Notes: generated by a model not told the origin, from the sequence alone. 64,000 nucleotides of DNA from an uncultured Pelagibacteraceae bacterium (GCA_902609685.1 CACLSR010000005.1:1-64000), one strand, 5' to 3'. Shown: positions 27,475 to 36,892, numbered from the stretch's first letter. Numbers and translations: made by a program.

Positions 27475-29712
27475 ATGAGTACTGAAAATTTCAAAAATAA
27501 GTCTTTTAAAGCCAATCAAATGAGCAAATGTCCTTTTACTGGCGCAGGAACACCTGCAAAGTTTTCTGCAGGAAGAGGTCAAACAGTAAGAGACTTTTGG
27601 CCAAATAGTATAAATCTTAAAATTCTTAGTCAGCATTCAAATTTATCTAACCCTATGGATAAAAAGTTTAATTATGCAAAAGAATTTAAAAAACTTAATT
27701 ACAAAGCATTAAAAAAAGATTTAAAAAAATTAATGACAGACTCCCAAGAGTGGTGGCCAGCAGATTATGGTCATTATGGTCCATTATTTATTAGATTAGC
27801 TTGGCATGCCGCAGGTACTTACAGAACTGGTGATGGTAGAGGTGGAGCAGGAACAGGTAATCAAAGATTTGCGCCACTTAATTCTTGGCCAGATAACGTA
27901 AACTTAGATAAAGCCAGATTACTTTTATGGCCTATTAAAAAGAAATATGGAAGAAAAATTTCATGGGCAGATTTATTCATCCTTGTTGGAAATGTGGCCT
28001 TAGACTCAATGGGTTTTAAAACTTTTGGTTTTGGAGCTGGCAGAACTGATATTTGGGAACCAGAAGATGATATTTATTGGGGTTCAGAAAAAGAAATGTT
28101 AGGTGTGGAACGATATAGCGGAAAAAGAGATTTAGAACAGCCATTAGGAGCTTCACATATGGGTTTAATTTATGTAAATCCGCAAGGTCCTGATGCTAAT
28201 CCAGATCCAAAACTAGCAGCGCATGATATTAGAGAGACATTTGGTAGAATGGCTATGAATGACTATGAGACAGCAGCATTAGTCGCTGGAGGACATACGT
28301 TTGGAAAATCTCATGGTGCAGCATCAGAGTCGTATAAAGGACCGGATCCTGAAGCTTCAAGACTTCAAGACCAGTCAACAGGATGGAATAGTGGATATAA
28401 ATCTGGAAAAGGTGTTGATACAATAAGTAGTGGTATTGAGGGCGCTTGGACTCAAAATCCAATTCAATGGGATATGGGTTACTTGGATTGTTTATATGGA
28501 CATGAGTGGGAGCTTACAAAAAGCCCAGCTGGTGCTCATCAATGGACTCCGAAGAAAAATGGGCAAGAGATTAAAATGGTTCCTGATGCACATCAAAAAG
28601 GTGTGCTTCATCCACCAATGATGCAAACAACCGACATATCGATGAAAGTTGACCCTAGTTATGGACCTATCACTAAACATTTTCATCAAAATCCAAAAGA
28701 GTTTCACGATGCTTTTGCGAGAGCATGGTTTAAATTAACTCACAGGGATATGGGACCAAGAGTTTGCTATCTCGGTAGTGAGGTTCCAAAAGAACAATTA
28801 ATTTGGCAGGATCCAATTGATAGGCCTAAATACAAACTTAAATCAAAGGATGTTAAAGATTTAAAAAGTAAAATCTCTAAATCAAAAATATCAATTTCAG
28901 ATTTAGTTTCTACTGCATGGGCTTCAGCATCTACGTTCAGAGGCTCTGATAAAAGAGGTGGTGCTAATGGTGCGAGAATAATGTTGGAACCACAAAAAAA
29001 TTGGAAAGTGAACAATCCAAAAAAATTATCTGCTGTAATTAAAGCTTTAGAAAAAATTAAAAGCAAATTCGATAGTAAAAAGAAAAGTGTTACAATGGCA
29101 GATTTAATTGTACTAGCTGGTGGTGTTGGTATCGAAATGGCTGCAAAAAAAGCTGGCTATAAAGTTCAAGTTCCATTTTCAGCAGGAAGAGGAGATGCAA
29201 GACAAGATCAGACTGATGTTAACTCATTTGGTCTTTTAGAACCACAAGCAGATGGTTTTAGAAATTATCTAAATGGTGGAGCTTCAAATGTTTCTGCAGA
29301 GGAAAAACTGGTTGATAAGGCTCAATTGATGGGTTTAACAGCTCCAGAAATGACTGCACTTGTAGGTGGAATGAGAGTATTAAATACAAACTTTGATGGC
29401 TCGAAACATGGAGTTTTTACTAACAGACCTGGTTCTCTTACTAACGATTATTTCATAAATCTTTTAGACATGAATACGACTTGGAAAGAGGAAGATAAAT
29501 CTGAACAAACATTTATTGGTAAAGATAGAAAAACTCAAAAAACTAAATGGAAGGCGACAAGAGTTGATTTAATTTTTGGTTCAAATTCTCAACTAAGAGC
29601 TTTAGCGGAAGTTTATGCATGTGAAGATTCGGGTGATAAATTTGTTAAAGATTTTATCGCAGCATGGGTAAAAGTTATGAATTCTGATCGATTTGATTTG
29701 AAATTAAACTAA
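27475..29712 (+). CDS. katG: Catalase-peroxidase KatG
   Basis: Haem enzyme that breaks down hydrogen peroxide and acts as a peroxidase. The 745-residue protein has two tandem peroxidase domains. The active N-terminal one shows the distal [18 protein letters not shown] (Arg, Trp, His), the crosslink Tyr in [12 protein letters not shown], and the proximal His in [12 protein letters not shown]. The C-terminal domain (from about 435) keeps [15 protein letters not shown]-type structure but no haem-binding set. Length is normal. It lies downstream of irr with its own promoter and two Irr/PerR-like boxes, and heads a three-gene unit with an oxygenase and a DUF2061 protein. Confidence 0.96.
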   Translation: MSTENFKNKSFKANQMSKCPFTGAGTPAKFSAGRGQTVRDFWPNSINLKILSQHSNLSNPMDKKFNYAKEFKKLNYKALKKDLKKLMTDSQEWWPADYGHYGPLFIRLAWHAAGTYRTGDGRGGAGTGNQRFAPLNSWPDNVNLDKARLLLWPIKKKYGRKISWADLFILVGNVALDSMGFKTFGFGAGRTDIWEPEDDIYWGSEKEMLGVERYSGKRDLEQPLGASHMGLIYVNPQGPDANPDPKLAAHDIRETFGRMAMNDYETAALVAGGHTFGKSHGAASESYKGPDPEASRLQDQSTGWNSGYKSGKGVDTISSGIEGAWTQNPIQWDMGYLDCLYGHEWELTKSPAGAHQWTPKKNGQEIKMVPDAHQKGVLHPPMMQTTDISMKVDPSYGPITKHFHQNPKEFHDAFARAWFKLTHRDMGPRVCYLGSEVPKEQLIWQDPIDRPKYKLKSKDVKDLKSKISKSKISISDLVSTAWASASTFRGSDKRGGANGARIMLEPQKNWKVNNPKKLSAVIKALEKIKSKFDSKKKSVTMADLIVLAGGVGIEMAAKKAGYKVQVPFSAGRGDARQDQTDVNSFGLLEPQADGFRNYLNGGASNVSAEEKLVDKAQLMGLTAPEMTALVGGMRVLNTNFDGSKHGVFTNRPGSLTNDYFINLLDMNTTWKEEDKSEQTFIGKDRKTQKTKWKATRVDLIFGSNSQLRALAEVYACEDSGDKFVKDFIAAWVKVMNSDRFDLKLN

Positions 29713-29736
29713 TTCTATAAAACAGGACAAAAAAAT

Positions 29737-30333
29737 ATGGGAACAGCAAATTTTGAGGACTTCTACGAAGTTCCTAATCTTAATTTTGATATATCAAAGT
29801 TGAGAAATGATTTGGATAAAGTTTTAAAAGCTAAAAAGTTTAACTCTCCAGGGGTTACTCACTTCGGAGCAATACCATTAAATCAAATCCCAAATGATAG
29901 AAGTTCTATCGAGGGAAATAATATTAGAGGAAAATATTGGACAATTGCCGATGAAACTGGAAAAGAAGTTTCTCGAGATGTTGATATAGATGAGTCAAAA
30001 TATACTCAATTGGTTCCTGAATTTGAAAATACTTATTTTAAAGAAGTTTACGACACTTTAAGTAAAAGGTTTAAACTAGGTAGAGTAAGATTATTATTAA
30101 AAGAGCCAAGATCGACATTAAGCTGGCATAAAGATCCTGAATGTAGACTGCATGTGCCCATCATAACTAATAAGGGCTGTTCAATGGTAATTGAAAATGT
30201 AGCAAAACATCTTCCAGCTGATGGTAAGGTATGGATAACAAATAATACAAAATATCATAATTTTTTTAATGGTGGAGAACAGGCTAGAGTACACCTAGTT
30301 GCTTGTGTGCTTGATAGTCCGTTTAAAAAATAA
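29737..30333 (+). CDS. Aspartyl/asparaginyl beta-hydroxylase-like 2-oxoglutarate/Fe(II) oxygenase
   Basis: A 198-residue protein whose C-terminal half resembles the ASPH domain: STLSWHKDPECRLHVPI (near residues 127-143; His of HKD as first iron ligand, RLHVPI strand), then KYHNFFNGGEQARVHLV (near 171-187; second iron-ligand His and the Arg that would hold 2-oxoglutarate). The N-terminal 100 residues are unassigned. It follows katG by 24 bp and overlaps the next gene by one base (TAATG), so the three form an operon. Family members hydroxylate proteins, lipids or peptides; the substrate here is unknown. An iron enzyme beside katG and irr fits an iron/oxidative-stress context, by inference. Confidence 0.75.
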   Translation: MGTANFEDFYEVPNLNFDISKLRNDLDKVLKAKKFNSPGVTHFGAIPLNQIPNDRSSIEGNNIRGKYWTIADETGKEVSRDVDIDESKYTQLVPEFENTYFKEVYDTLSKRFKLGRVRLLLKEPRSTLSWHKDPECRLHVPIITNKGCSMVIENVAKHLPADGKVWITNNTKYHNFFNGGEQARVHLVACVLDSPFKK

Positions 30334-30575
30334 TGGAATTAACAACCGGCATATTCAAAGCTGCTGGACAGATTTACACGAATAATAGAGGTTCAATTTT
30401 AAGAACCATTATTTATACAATTGGTCATTTTGCTATAGCTATAACTGTTTTAATGTTTGTTGCTGATGTCAGCTTTATGATAGCACTAACAGACGCAATA
30501 GTTGAACCAATAGCTAATTCTATATGGTATTTTATTTTAGATAAGTGGTGGGCGAGTAAATCAAAAAACTCTTAA
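30333..30575 (+). CDS. Small DUF2061 membrane protein
   Basis: An 80-residue protein with two membrane helices: residues 23-45 (LRTIIYTIGHFAIAITVLMF) and about 50-70 (IALTDAIVEPIANSIWYFIL), ending in a positively charged tail. The RTIIYTIGHF...IVEPIANSIWYFILDKWW pattern fits DUF2061, a family of unknown function. The start codon overlaps the oxygenase stop by one base, so it is last in the katG unit. It overlaps the end of the convergent SH3 gene by 4 bp. Confidence 0.75.
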   Translation: MELTTGIFKAAGQIYTNNRGSILRTIIYTIGHFAIAITVLMFVADVSFMIALTDAIVEPIANSIWYFILDKWWASKSKNS

Positions 30576-31027
30576 TCTAATACACCCCAAATATTGTCTG
30601 TCTTTATCCAACCTTCAAAATCGTCTGTATTTATTTTGCACCAAATTCCATTGCATTTTTGAACTATTAGAACTCTTCCACTTTTAATTTTAGCCAATGG
30701 TTTAGAAAAATTTGTCGAATTTTCAAACAAAATTTTGTCTTTTGTGGGAATTATTGAATTTATTTTTTTTAATTGAGACCAATGTATCCATCCGCTGTTG
30801 TTTTTAAAATCAATTACTCTTCGCCAGTTCTCTTTTTTATCAATTTGCTTTAGAGGCAAATTCACTTTTTTATAAATAAACTTTATAGGAGATTCAAAAC
30901 TTGGTCCATACCTTACATTCACTTTACTTTTCTTTAAAGACAAGAAAGTTTCTTGAGCATAACTTAATGAGGTAAAAGATAATAAAAATAAAGTTATAAG
31001 AAAAAGTTTAAATTTTTTTTTTAACAT
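30572..31027 (-). CDS. Secreted SH3-domain protein
   Basis: A 151-residue exported protein: signal peptide of 25 residues (MLKKKFKLFLITLFLLSFTS, cleavage near SYAQ) and two bacterial SH3-like repeats, the first with KKSKVNVRYGPSFESPIKFI, the second with CNGIWCKINTDDFEGWIKTD. Such proteins usually bind cell-wall peptides; members in alphaproteobacteria are often annotated as SH3 or DUF1058 proteins. Its start overlaps the end of the upstream ThiF-like gene by 20 bp. The ligand is unknown. Confidence 0.78.
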   Translation of the reverse strand: MLKKKFKLFLITLFLLSFTSLSYAQETFLSLKKSKVNVRYGPSFESPIKFIYKKVNLPLKQIDKKENWRRVIDFKNNSGWIHWSQLKKINSIIPTKDKILFENSTNFSKPLAKIKSGRVLIVQKCNGIWCKINTDDFEGWIKTDNIWGVLD

Positions 31028-31766
31028 CTTTTAACTTTTTAAATTTAATTTTTCTAAAATTCAGATTTAATAGATCTATAACCAAAACTTGACCATTCAA
31101 ATTTTTACCGATAGATAAAATTTTTTTTAAAATTTCATTCGCTTGCATAATTCCTATTATACCAGCCACTGTCCCCAAAATGCCTTCATATTCACAATTT
31201 AATATATCGTCTGAAATCTCATATTCTTGATAAAAAGATCTTATACAAGGTGTTTTTTTATTTTTAAAATCAAAACTAAAAATATGACCATCAAATTTAC
31301 TTATTGCTCCAGTCACAAGAAATTTTTTATACTTTCTTGAAACATCATTAATTAAAAACTTTGTTTCAAAATTATCTGATCCATCAATTATGTAGTCATA
31401 ATTTTTTATAATTTTTTGATAATTATTTATATTTAATCTTATTTTATACGCGTTTACTTTTATTTTTGAGTTTATCTTTTTTAATTTTTTTTGAGCAGAC
31501 TTTATTTTGGATTTTTTTAAGTCTTCGATGCTGTAAAGACTTTGTCTGTGAATATTTGATAAATTAACAATATCAGGGTCAACAATGCCCAAAACACCTA
31601 CGCCTGCTCTTGCTAAAAACTCAGCTGCAGGACAACCTAAACCCCCCATTCCAATGATTAAAACTTTAGCTCCAATAATTTTTTTTTGACCTAAGCTTCC
31701 AATATTTTTTAAAACTATTTGTCTTGAAAATCTCTCTATTTGATTTTTATCTAAATTTATATTCAT
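31008..31766 (-). CDS. ThiF/MoeB/HesA-family adenylyltransferase
   Basis: E1-like enzyme that adenylates the C-terminal Gly of a ubiquitin-fold sulfur carrier. The 252-residue protein has the ATP site VLIIGMGGLGCPAAEFLARAG (about 33-52), DPDIVNLSNIHRQSLY and DNFETKFLIND. The structural-zinc cysteines of MoeB/ThiF appear lost: the first CxxC reads PCIRSFY and the C-terminal CxxC is absent. The Cys in ILNCEYEGILGTVAG aligns with the MoeB catalytic-loop Cys. No sulfur-carrier gene is nearby, so thiamin, molybdopterin and tRNA-thiolation roles are all open. ATGA overlap with dut. Confidence 0.8.
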   Translation of the reverse strand: MNINLDKNQIERFSRQIVLKNIGSLGQKKIIGAKVLIIGMGGLGCPAAEFLARAGVGVLGIVDPDIVNLSNIHRQSLYSIEDLKKSKIKSAQKKLKKINSKIKVNAYKIRLNINNYQKIIKNYDYIIDGSDNFETKFLINDVSRKYKKFLVTGAISKFDGHIFSFDFKNKKTPCIRSFYQEYEISDDILNCEYEGILGTVAGIIGIMQANEILKKILSIGKNLNGQVLVIDLLNLNFRKIKFKKLKDVKKKI

Positions 31767-32200
31767 TTACCTGTTGAACCAAATCCACCTTTACCTCTGA
31801 CAGACTTAGGTAAATCATTTTTTTCTTCTAATTCCATCTTGACCACAGGCGCTAGGATCATTTGAGCAATTCTATCACCATTATTAATTGAAAAATTTTC
31901 ATTACCATGATTATAGATGATAACCTTTATTTCTCCTCTATAATCACTATCAATTGTTCCTGGAGTGTTTAACACACTAATATTATTTTTGGCTGCTAAA
32001 CCTGATCTTGGTCTTATTTGAATCTCGTAATCTTCTGGGAAAGCAACAGATAATCCTGTGGGAATTAAAACAGATGTTTTAGGTTCTAGATTAATGGGTT
32101 CTTTTATAAATGCGATTAAGTCTACACCTGATGCACCACTGGTTTTATATTCGGGTAATTGTACAGCTGGGTCAAGTTTTTTGATTAGAACTTTAACCAT
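31763..32200 (-). CDS. dut: Deoxyuridine 5'-triphosphate nucleotidohydrolase
   Basis: Hydrolyses dUTP to dUMP, keeping uracil out of DNA. The 145-residue trimeric-type dUTPase shows all five motifs in order: SGASGVDLIA, RPRSGLAAKN, LNTPGTIDSDYRGEIKV, GDRIAQMILAP, and the C-terminal GKGGFGSTGK. The start shares a base with the coaBC stop (TAATG) and its end overlaps the ThiF-like gene by 4 bp. Neighbourhood with coaBC is common in proteobacteria. Confidence 0.96.
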   Translation of the reverse strand: MVKVLIKKLDPAVQLPEYKTSGASGVDLIAFIKEPINLEPKTSVLIPTGLSVAFPEDYEIQIRPRSGLAAKNNISVLNTPGTIDSDYRGEIKVIIYNHGNENFSINNGDRIAQMILAPVVKMELEEKNDLPKSVRGKGGFGSTGK

Positions 32201-33405
32201 TAATTTATTTGAGCAACTATTCTATCTACAATTTCCTCTGAAATCTCTGACTTCTTTTTTAATGAAAGTTTCTCTTTTTTCATTTTTTCATTTTTATAGA
32301 AAATTGTAACCTGATTATTTTCATTATCAAAACCACTTTCATCTTTTGAGACATCGTTAGCTATTATCCAGTCGCAATTTTTATCTTTTAATTTTTGCAC
32401 AGCATTTTTCTCTAAACTTGTTGTTTCAGCAGCAAAACCTATAACCATTTTTGGTCTCATAGAGTTATGATTAGAAACATAGTTCAAAATATCGATATTC
32501 CTTTCCAGGTTTAATGTTAAATTGTCAATTTTTTTAATCTTTTCTTTATGTTCATAACTAGCTTTGAAATCAGCAACAGCAGCAGCAAATACAGCTATAT
32601 CAGTCGGAAGATTTTTTTGAGTGGCCTTAAACATTTCTTCAGCAGTCTCAACTTTGATTAATTTAATATTTTCATCTATTTTTAGGTTTGTAGGTCCAGA
32701 TATTAAAGTGGTATCAAAACCTCTTTTATAGAGCGATTTTGCTATCTCGTAACCCTGTTTACCGCTAGATTTATTTGTAATAAATCTTACAGGGTCTATA
32801 TATTCATTAGTAGGACCCGCGGTTACTAGGGCTTTGAGTTTATTATTTTTAATTTTACTTAATAAAAAATTTTGAATTTCTTCATAAATAACTAAAGGTT
32901 CAGACATTTTACCCTCACCATATTCACCACAAGCCATATCACCTATTTCAGGTCCAATAATTTTGTAGCCAAAATCTTTCAATGTTTTTAGATTATTTTG
33001 TGTAGACTGATGTTCCCACATCCTAACATTCATTGCTGGAGCTAAAAAAACTTGTTTATTTGAGGCTAATATAACTGTGGATGCTAACTCGTCTGAGTTA
33101 CCCTGGCTTAATTTGGAAATGGTGTTGGCAGTTGTTGGAGCGACGATGATTACATCGGCCCATCTTGATAAAGAAATATGGTCCATTTCTGTCTCATTCT
33201 CTAGGCTAAATAAATCATCATAAACTTTACCTTGAGATAATGAGGCTACAGATAATGGGGTTACAAACTCCTTTGCACTTTTAGTTAGTATTGTTTTTAT
33301 TTCAGCATTATTCTTTCTAAACATTCTTATCGTTTCAAGACTTTTGTAAGCAGAAATTCCACCACATATTATAAAAAGAATTTTTTTGTTTGATAAATCT
33401 TTCAT
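32200..33405 (-). CDS. coaBC: Bifunctional phosphopantothenoylcysteine decarboxylase / phosphopantothenate-cysteine ligase
   Basis: Two consecutive steps of coenzyme A synthesis. The 401-residue protein has the FMN-dependent CoaC half (ILFIICGGISAYKSLETIR at the start; APAMNVRMWEHQSTQ near 121; the GDMACGEYGEGKMSEP active-site flap near 156) and the CoaB half from about 190 (ALVTAGPTNEYIDPVRFITN, NKSSGKQGYEIAK, IANDVSKDESGFDNENNQV). Length is normal. It forms a leftward run with ubiE, ubiB and dut. Confidence 0.96.
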   Translation of the reverse strand: MKDLSNKKILFIICGGISAYKSLETIRMFRKNNAEIKTILTKSAKEFVTPLSVASLSQGKVYDDLFSLENETEMDHISLSRWADVIIVAPTTANTISKLSQGNSDELASTVILASNKQVFLAPAMNVRMWEHQSTQNNLKTLKDFGYKIIGPEIGDMACGEYGEGKMSEPLVIYEEIQNFLLSKIKNNKLKALVTAGPTNEYIDPVRFITNKSSGKQGYEIAKSLYKRGFDTTLISGPTNLKIDENIKLIKVETAEEMFKATQKNLPTDIAVFAAAVADFKASYEHKEKIKKIDNLTLNLERNIDILNYVSNHNSMRPKMVIGFAAETTSLEKNAVQKLKDKNCDWIIANDVSKDESGFDNENNQVTIFYKNEKMKKEKLSLKKKSEISEEIVDRIVAQIN

Positions 33406-33413
33406 CGACTGAA

Positions 33414-34982
33414 TTAAAATATTAAAAGACCAAAAATTACAAGGATTAATAAACCAATAATAGATTGGTTTCTAAAAGCAGTCATTTCTGATTTTTGAGT
33501 GTTTAAGGCCGTATAAGAATTTGAGTTTTGTGGGATTTGTCCACTAGCAAGATAAGTAAGAGCTTGATTAGCTTTATCCATAATTTCAGGAAATTCCGGT
33601 AATCTTTTTATTACTTCAGATGTATTTTGAAGTGTCTCATTTAGTTTTGTCATTGGATCTTTTGTTTCTTTTAGCCAACTTTCAAGAACTGGTTTTGAAG
33701 TGGTCCAAATATTTGTGTTTGGATTTAATTTTCTAGCTACACCTTCAACAACAACCATTGTTTTCTGTAACATTAGAAGCTGAGGTTGAGTTTGCATGTT
33801 AAATTTTTCTGTGACATCAAATAGTTGCTTTAATAATTTTCCCCCAGAAATATCTTTAACTGCTTGACCAAAAATTGGTTCACCTATGGATCTTAGGGCT
33901 TGAGCTAAATCATCTATTGGAACTTCTTTTGGCACAAGACCTGCAATCAAATGTACTTCAGCAACTTTACGATAATCTCTTTGTATAAAACCAAATAAAA
34001 TTTCAGCTAAAAATCTTTTACTCATTTTATCTAATCTACCCATAATTCCAAAATCAATAGGAACAATTTGACCATCATTATCTATGAAAATATTGCCTTG
34101 GTGCATATCTGCATGAAAAAAACCATCTCTTACAGCATGTCTTAAAAAATTTTGAATAATATCTTCTGCAATTTTTTCAGTATTAAATTCTTTATTTTTT
34201 AGTTCTTCCGTTTCTCTAATAGATATTCCATCCACCCAATCTAGTGTCATTACATTTTCGCTTGTATAATTCCAATAAATTTTAGGAACTCTAAATCCAA
34301 CATCATTCTTTGTGTTTTCAGCATATTCATTTGCAGCAGCTGCTTCAAATCTTAAATCCATCTCTAGATTTGTGATTTCTTTTAATAAAAATACTACTTC
34401 TACCAGCTTGAGTCTTTTTGTCTTTTTAATAAATGATTCTATTAAGAAAGCAAAAAGCATTATTGCATCAATCTCCTCATTAAATATTTTTTTTATGTTT
34501 GGTCTTAGAATTTTAATTGCAACGTCCTTAAGAACTCCATTGTCATTAATTTGAGCTTTGTGGACTTGAGCAATTGAAGCAGCAGCAACTGGTTCACTTA
34601 AATTTAATATAGTGTCATAACTTTCGTTACCTAGATCATTTTTAATTATTTCTTTAGCTTGTAACAGAGAAAATGGTGGCAATTTATCTTGAAGGTTTTC
34701 AAGTTTTTTGGAAAGTTCTTCACCAATTATATCAGGTCTGGTTGCTAAAAATTGACCAAGTTTAATAAAAGTTGTTCCCATTGACTCTAAAGAGTCAGAT
34801 AGTCTCTCTCCCTCGTCTTTATTTACATCTATTTGTTTTTTTGGTGAAAAGGAGAATGATAGTATCTTAAATAAAATCTTTATAGATAAAGGTGGTTCCT
34901 TAAATTTTGATACAATATTTAAAATATCAGAACAAGCTACTTTTCTTCCAAGTTTAAAGAGAATAATTAATTTTTTTACCAT
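33414..34982 (-). CDS. ubiB: Ubiquinone biosynthesis kinase-like protein UbiB
   Basis: Atypical kinase/ATPase (ABC1/ADCK family) needed for ubiquinone synthesis at the membrane. From the ATG at 34982 the protein is 522 aa, with the KxGQ motif in FIKLGQFLATRPD, the Ala-rich loop AAASIAQVHKA, a catalytic block HADMHQGNIFIDNDGQIVPIDFG, and a C-terminal membrane helix (IGLLILVIFGLLIF). The track start four codons earlier would overlap ubiE by 13 bp; the chosen start overlaps the ubiE stop by one base. Directly follows ubiE. Confidence 0.94.
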   Translation of the reverse strand: MVKKLIILFKLGRKVACSDILNIVSKFKEPPLSIKILFKILSFSFSPKKQIDVNKDEGERLSDSLESMGTTFIKLGQFLATRPDIIGEELSKKLENLQDKLPPFSLLQAKEIIKNDLGNESYDTILNLSEPVAAASIAQVHKAQINDNGVLKDVAIKILRPNIKKIFNEEIDAIMLFAFLIESFIKKTKRLKLVEVVFLLKEITNLEMDLRFEAAAANEYAENTKNDVGFRVPKIYWNYTSENVMTLDWVDGISIRETEELKNKEFNTEKIAEDIIQNFLRHAVRDGFFHADMHQGNIFIDNDGQIVPIDFGIMGRLDKMSKRFLAEILFGFIQRDYRKVAEVHLIAGLVPKEVPIDDLAQALRSIGEPIFGQAVKDISGGKLLKQLFDVTEKFNMQTQPQLLMLQKTMVVVEGVARKLNPNTNIWTTSKPVLESWLKETKDPMTKLNETLQNTSEVIKRLPEFPEIMDKANQALTYLASGQIPQNSNSYTALNTQKSEMTAFRNQSIIGLLILVIFGLLIF

Positions 34983-35686
34983 CAAAATTTCCATCCACTA
35001 TGAATCGAAACTATTCCGCCTGATAAATTTCTATAGGTACACTTTTCAAAATTGTTTTTAACCATTGCGTCAATTAATTCCTCTTGGTTTAAAAAATCTT
35101 CAATACTTTTAATTAGATATTCATACGGCTGTTTTTCACCAACAACAAACTTACCAATAGAAGGTATTAGTTTAGAGTAATTTTTATAAAGGGTTTCTAA
35201 ATTTGTGTTCTGAATTTTTGAAAACTCTAAGCATAAAAAACGACCCCCTGGTTTTAAAACTCTATAAGCCTCAGAAAGAGCCTTATCTATATTGGCAGTG
35301 TTTCTTAAACCAAAGCTTATAGTATAAAAGTCGAATAAATTATCAGATAAAGGAATTTTTTCGGCTGGAGATATAATCCAATTTATATTTTTAAACTTAG
35401 ATAACTTTTCTTTCCCTTTACCTATCATCCCTTTATTTGGATCGACACATGCAATACGAGATAATTCATTTACATGTTTAACAAATAGTTTAGCTATGTC
35501 TCCAGTACCACAAGCAACATCAATTAAATTTTGATTACTGGATGGATTCATCATATTTAATAGACTTTTTTTCCACAATCGATGAATCCCCAATGACATA
35601 AAATCATTCATTAGATCATAACGATCGTACACTTGATTAAACACATTTTGGACTAATCTTTTTTTATTTTGTAGATATTGTTGCAT
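34982..35686 (-). CDS. ubiE: Ubiquinone/menaquinone C-methyltransferase UbiE
   Basis: SAM-dependent methyltransferase in ubiquinone synthesis. The 234-residue protein carries VFNQVYDRYDLMNDFMSLGIHR at the start (family signature), the SAM-binding loop LIDVACGTGDIAKL (near residue 56), YTISFGLRNTANIDKALSEA and FLCLEFSKI. First gene of the ubiE-ubiB-coaBC-dut run. It is divergent from mutM across 32 bp, the same neighbourhood as in other alphaproteobacteria near dnaA. Confidence 0.95.
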   Translation of the reverse strand: MQQYLQNKKRLVQNVFNQVYDRYDLMNDFMSLGIHRLWKKSLLNMMNPSSNQNLIDVACGTGDIAKLFVKHVNELSRIACVDPNKGMIGKGKEKLSKFKNINWIISPAEKIPLSDNLFDFYTISFGLRNTANIDKALSEAYRVLKPGGRFLCLEFSKIQNTNLETLYKNYSKLIPSIGKFVVGEKQPYEYLIKSIEDFLNQEELIDAMVKNNFEKCTYRNLSGGIVSIHSGWKF

Positions 35687-35718
35687 AATTCAAAAATATA
35701 TAATCAATATAGTATTAA

Positions 35719-36582
35719 ATGCCAGAATTACCAGAAGTAGAAATTGTACGTCAATCTTTAGACAAAAAGATTAAACAAAAAAAGGTCAAAAAAGTAATAG
35801 TTAGAAATAGAAATTTAAGAATTAAAATCCCACTTAATTTTCCAAGATTCCTTGAAGGCAAAAAAATAATCAAAGTAAAAAGATTTTCAAAATATCTGAT
35901 TATTTGCCTGTCAAATCAAAGTTATTGTCTTTTACATCTGGGTATGTCAGGAACTATTCATCTAATTTATAATCAAAAAAAAAGCTTGGTAACTAATACC
36001 AGTTTTTATAGCTCACCTACATTGCCTAAAAAACATAATCACGTAGAAATAGTTTTTGATGATCTTAGAGTTGTATACAACGATCCAAGAAGATTTGGTT
36101 TTTTTGAAATAGTGGTTAATGAACATTTTTTGAATAAAAGATTCTCTAAACTTGGACCAGAACCTTTTCAATCAGAATTTAACTTAAGTTATATTTATTC
36201 TTTTTTAAAAGGAAAAACAAAAAATATAAAAAACTTTTTATTAGATCAAAATTTTGTATCGGGGATAGGAAATATTTATGCAAGTGAAATTTTATTTTTA
36301 TGTAAAATTAAACCTGATAAAAAAGTATCTTTATTAAATAAAGAAGATTGTAAAAAAATAATATTTAATTCTAAAAAGGTTTTGATTAATGCTATCAAAA
36401 AGGGAGGATCAAGTATTAGAGATTTTAAAAACACATCAGGTAAATCAGGAAATTTCCAAAAGAATTTTAATGTTTATGAGAGAAAAGGACTTAATTGTAA
36501 AAGGTCTGGATGCAACGGAATTATTAAAAAAAAAATGATTTCCAATAGATCTTCTTTTTTTTGTAATATCTGCCAAATATAA
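35719..36582 (+). CDS. mutM: Formamidopyrimidine-DNA glycosylase
   Basis: Removes 8-oxoguanine and formamidopyrimidines from DNA. The 287-residue protein begins MPELPEVEIVRQSL (Pro2 nucleophile and Glu3), has the LHLGMSGTIHL strand, the QNFVSGIGNIYASEILFL helix-two-turn-helix (near 174-191), and a C-terminal zinc finger with cysteines in GLNCKRSGCNGIIKK and FFCNICQI. Normal length. It lies in the mutM-rpsT-dnaA order seen in many alphaproteobacteria. Confidence 0.95.
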   Translation: MPELPEVEIVRQSLDKKIKQKKVKKVIVRNRNLRIKIPLNFPRFLEGKKIIKVKRFSKYLIICLSNQSYCLLHLGMSGTIHLIYNQKKSLVTNTSFYSSPTLPKKHNHVEIVFDDLRVVYNDPRRFGFFEIVVNEHFLNKRFSKLGPEPFQSEFNLSYIYSFLKGKTKNIKNFLLDQNFVSGIGNIYASEILFLCKIKPDKKVSLLNKEDCKKIIFNSKKVLINAIKKGGSSIRDFKNTSGKSGNFQKNFNVYERKGLNCKRSGCNGIIKKKMISNRSSFFCNICQI

Positions 36583-36593
36583 TAATTATTTAA

Positions 36594-36621
36594 TTGACCA
36601 AAATTCATTCTCAAGTTATAC
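36594..36621 (+). promoter_or_regulatory. Probable rpsT promoter
   Basis: TTGACC (36594-36599) and TTATAC (36616-36621) with 16 bp spacing. The predicted start near 36628 leaves only about four bases before the rpsT ATG at 36632, and no Shine-Dalgarno sequence is present, so the mRNA may be nearly leaderless. Confidence 0.5.
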
Positions 36622-36631
36622 CCCTGCGCAT

Positions 36632-36892
36632 ATGGCTAACACAAAATCAGCAATCAAAAGAATTAGAAGAATTTCAAAACAAACAGCTGTTAATAAGGCT
36701 CGAAAAAGTAGATATAAAAATGCTTTGAAGAAAATGAATTCTTTAATTGAAGCTAAAAAGAAGTCTGAGGCTTTAAAGTTCTTACCTAAGTTGAATTCTG
36801 AGTTGATGAAAATAGCTAAAACAGGTATCGTAAAGAAACAAAACGCTTCCAGAAACATTTCAAGGTTTACCAAAAAAATAGCATCAATCTAG
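36632..36892 (+). CDS. rpsT: 30S ribosomal protein S20
   Basis: An 86-residue, lysine-rich 16S rRNA-binding protein. MANTKSAIKRIRRISKQTAVNKARKSR-type start (MANTKSAIKRIRR) and KTGIVKKQNASRNISRFTKK near the end are typical. Normal length. It is monocistronic by appearance, with its own promoter and a 290-bp gap before dnaA. Confidence 0.96.
   Translation: MANTKSAIKRIRRISKQTAVNKARKSRYKNALKKMNSLIEAKKKSEALKFLPKLNSELMKIAKTGIVKKQNASRNISRFTKKIASI

Noticed and set aside
28253-29066. Several ORFs of 63-99 aa on both strands within katG
   Set aside because: Alternate-frame readings of katG with no recognisable motifs or start signals.
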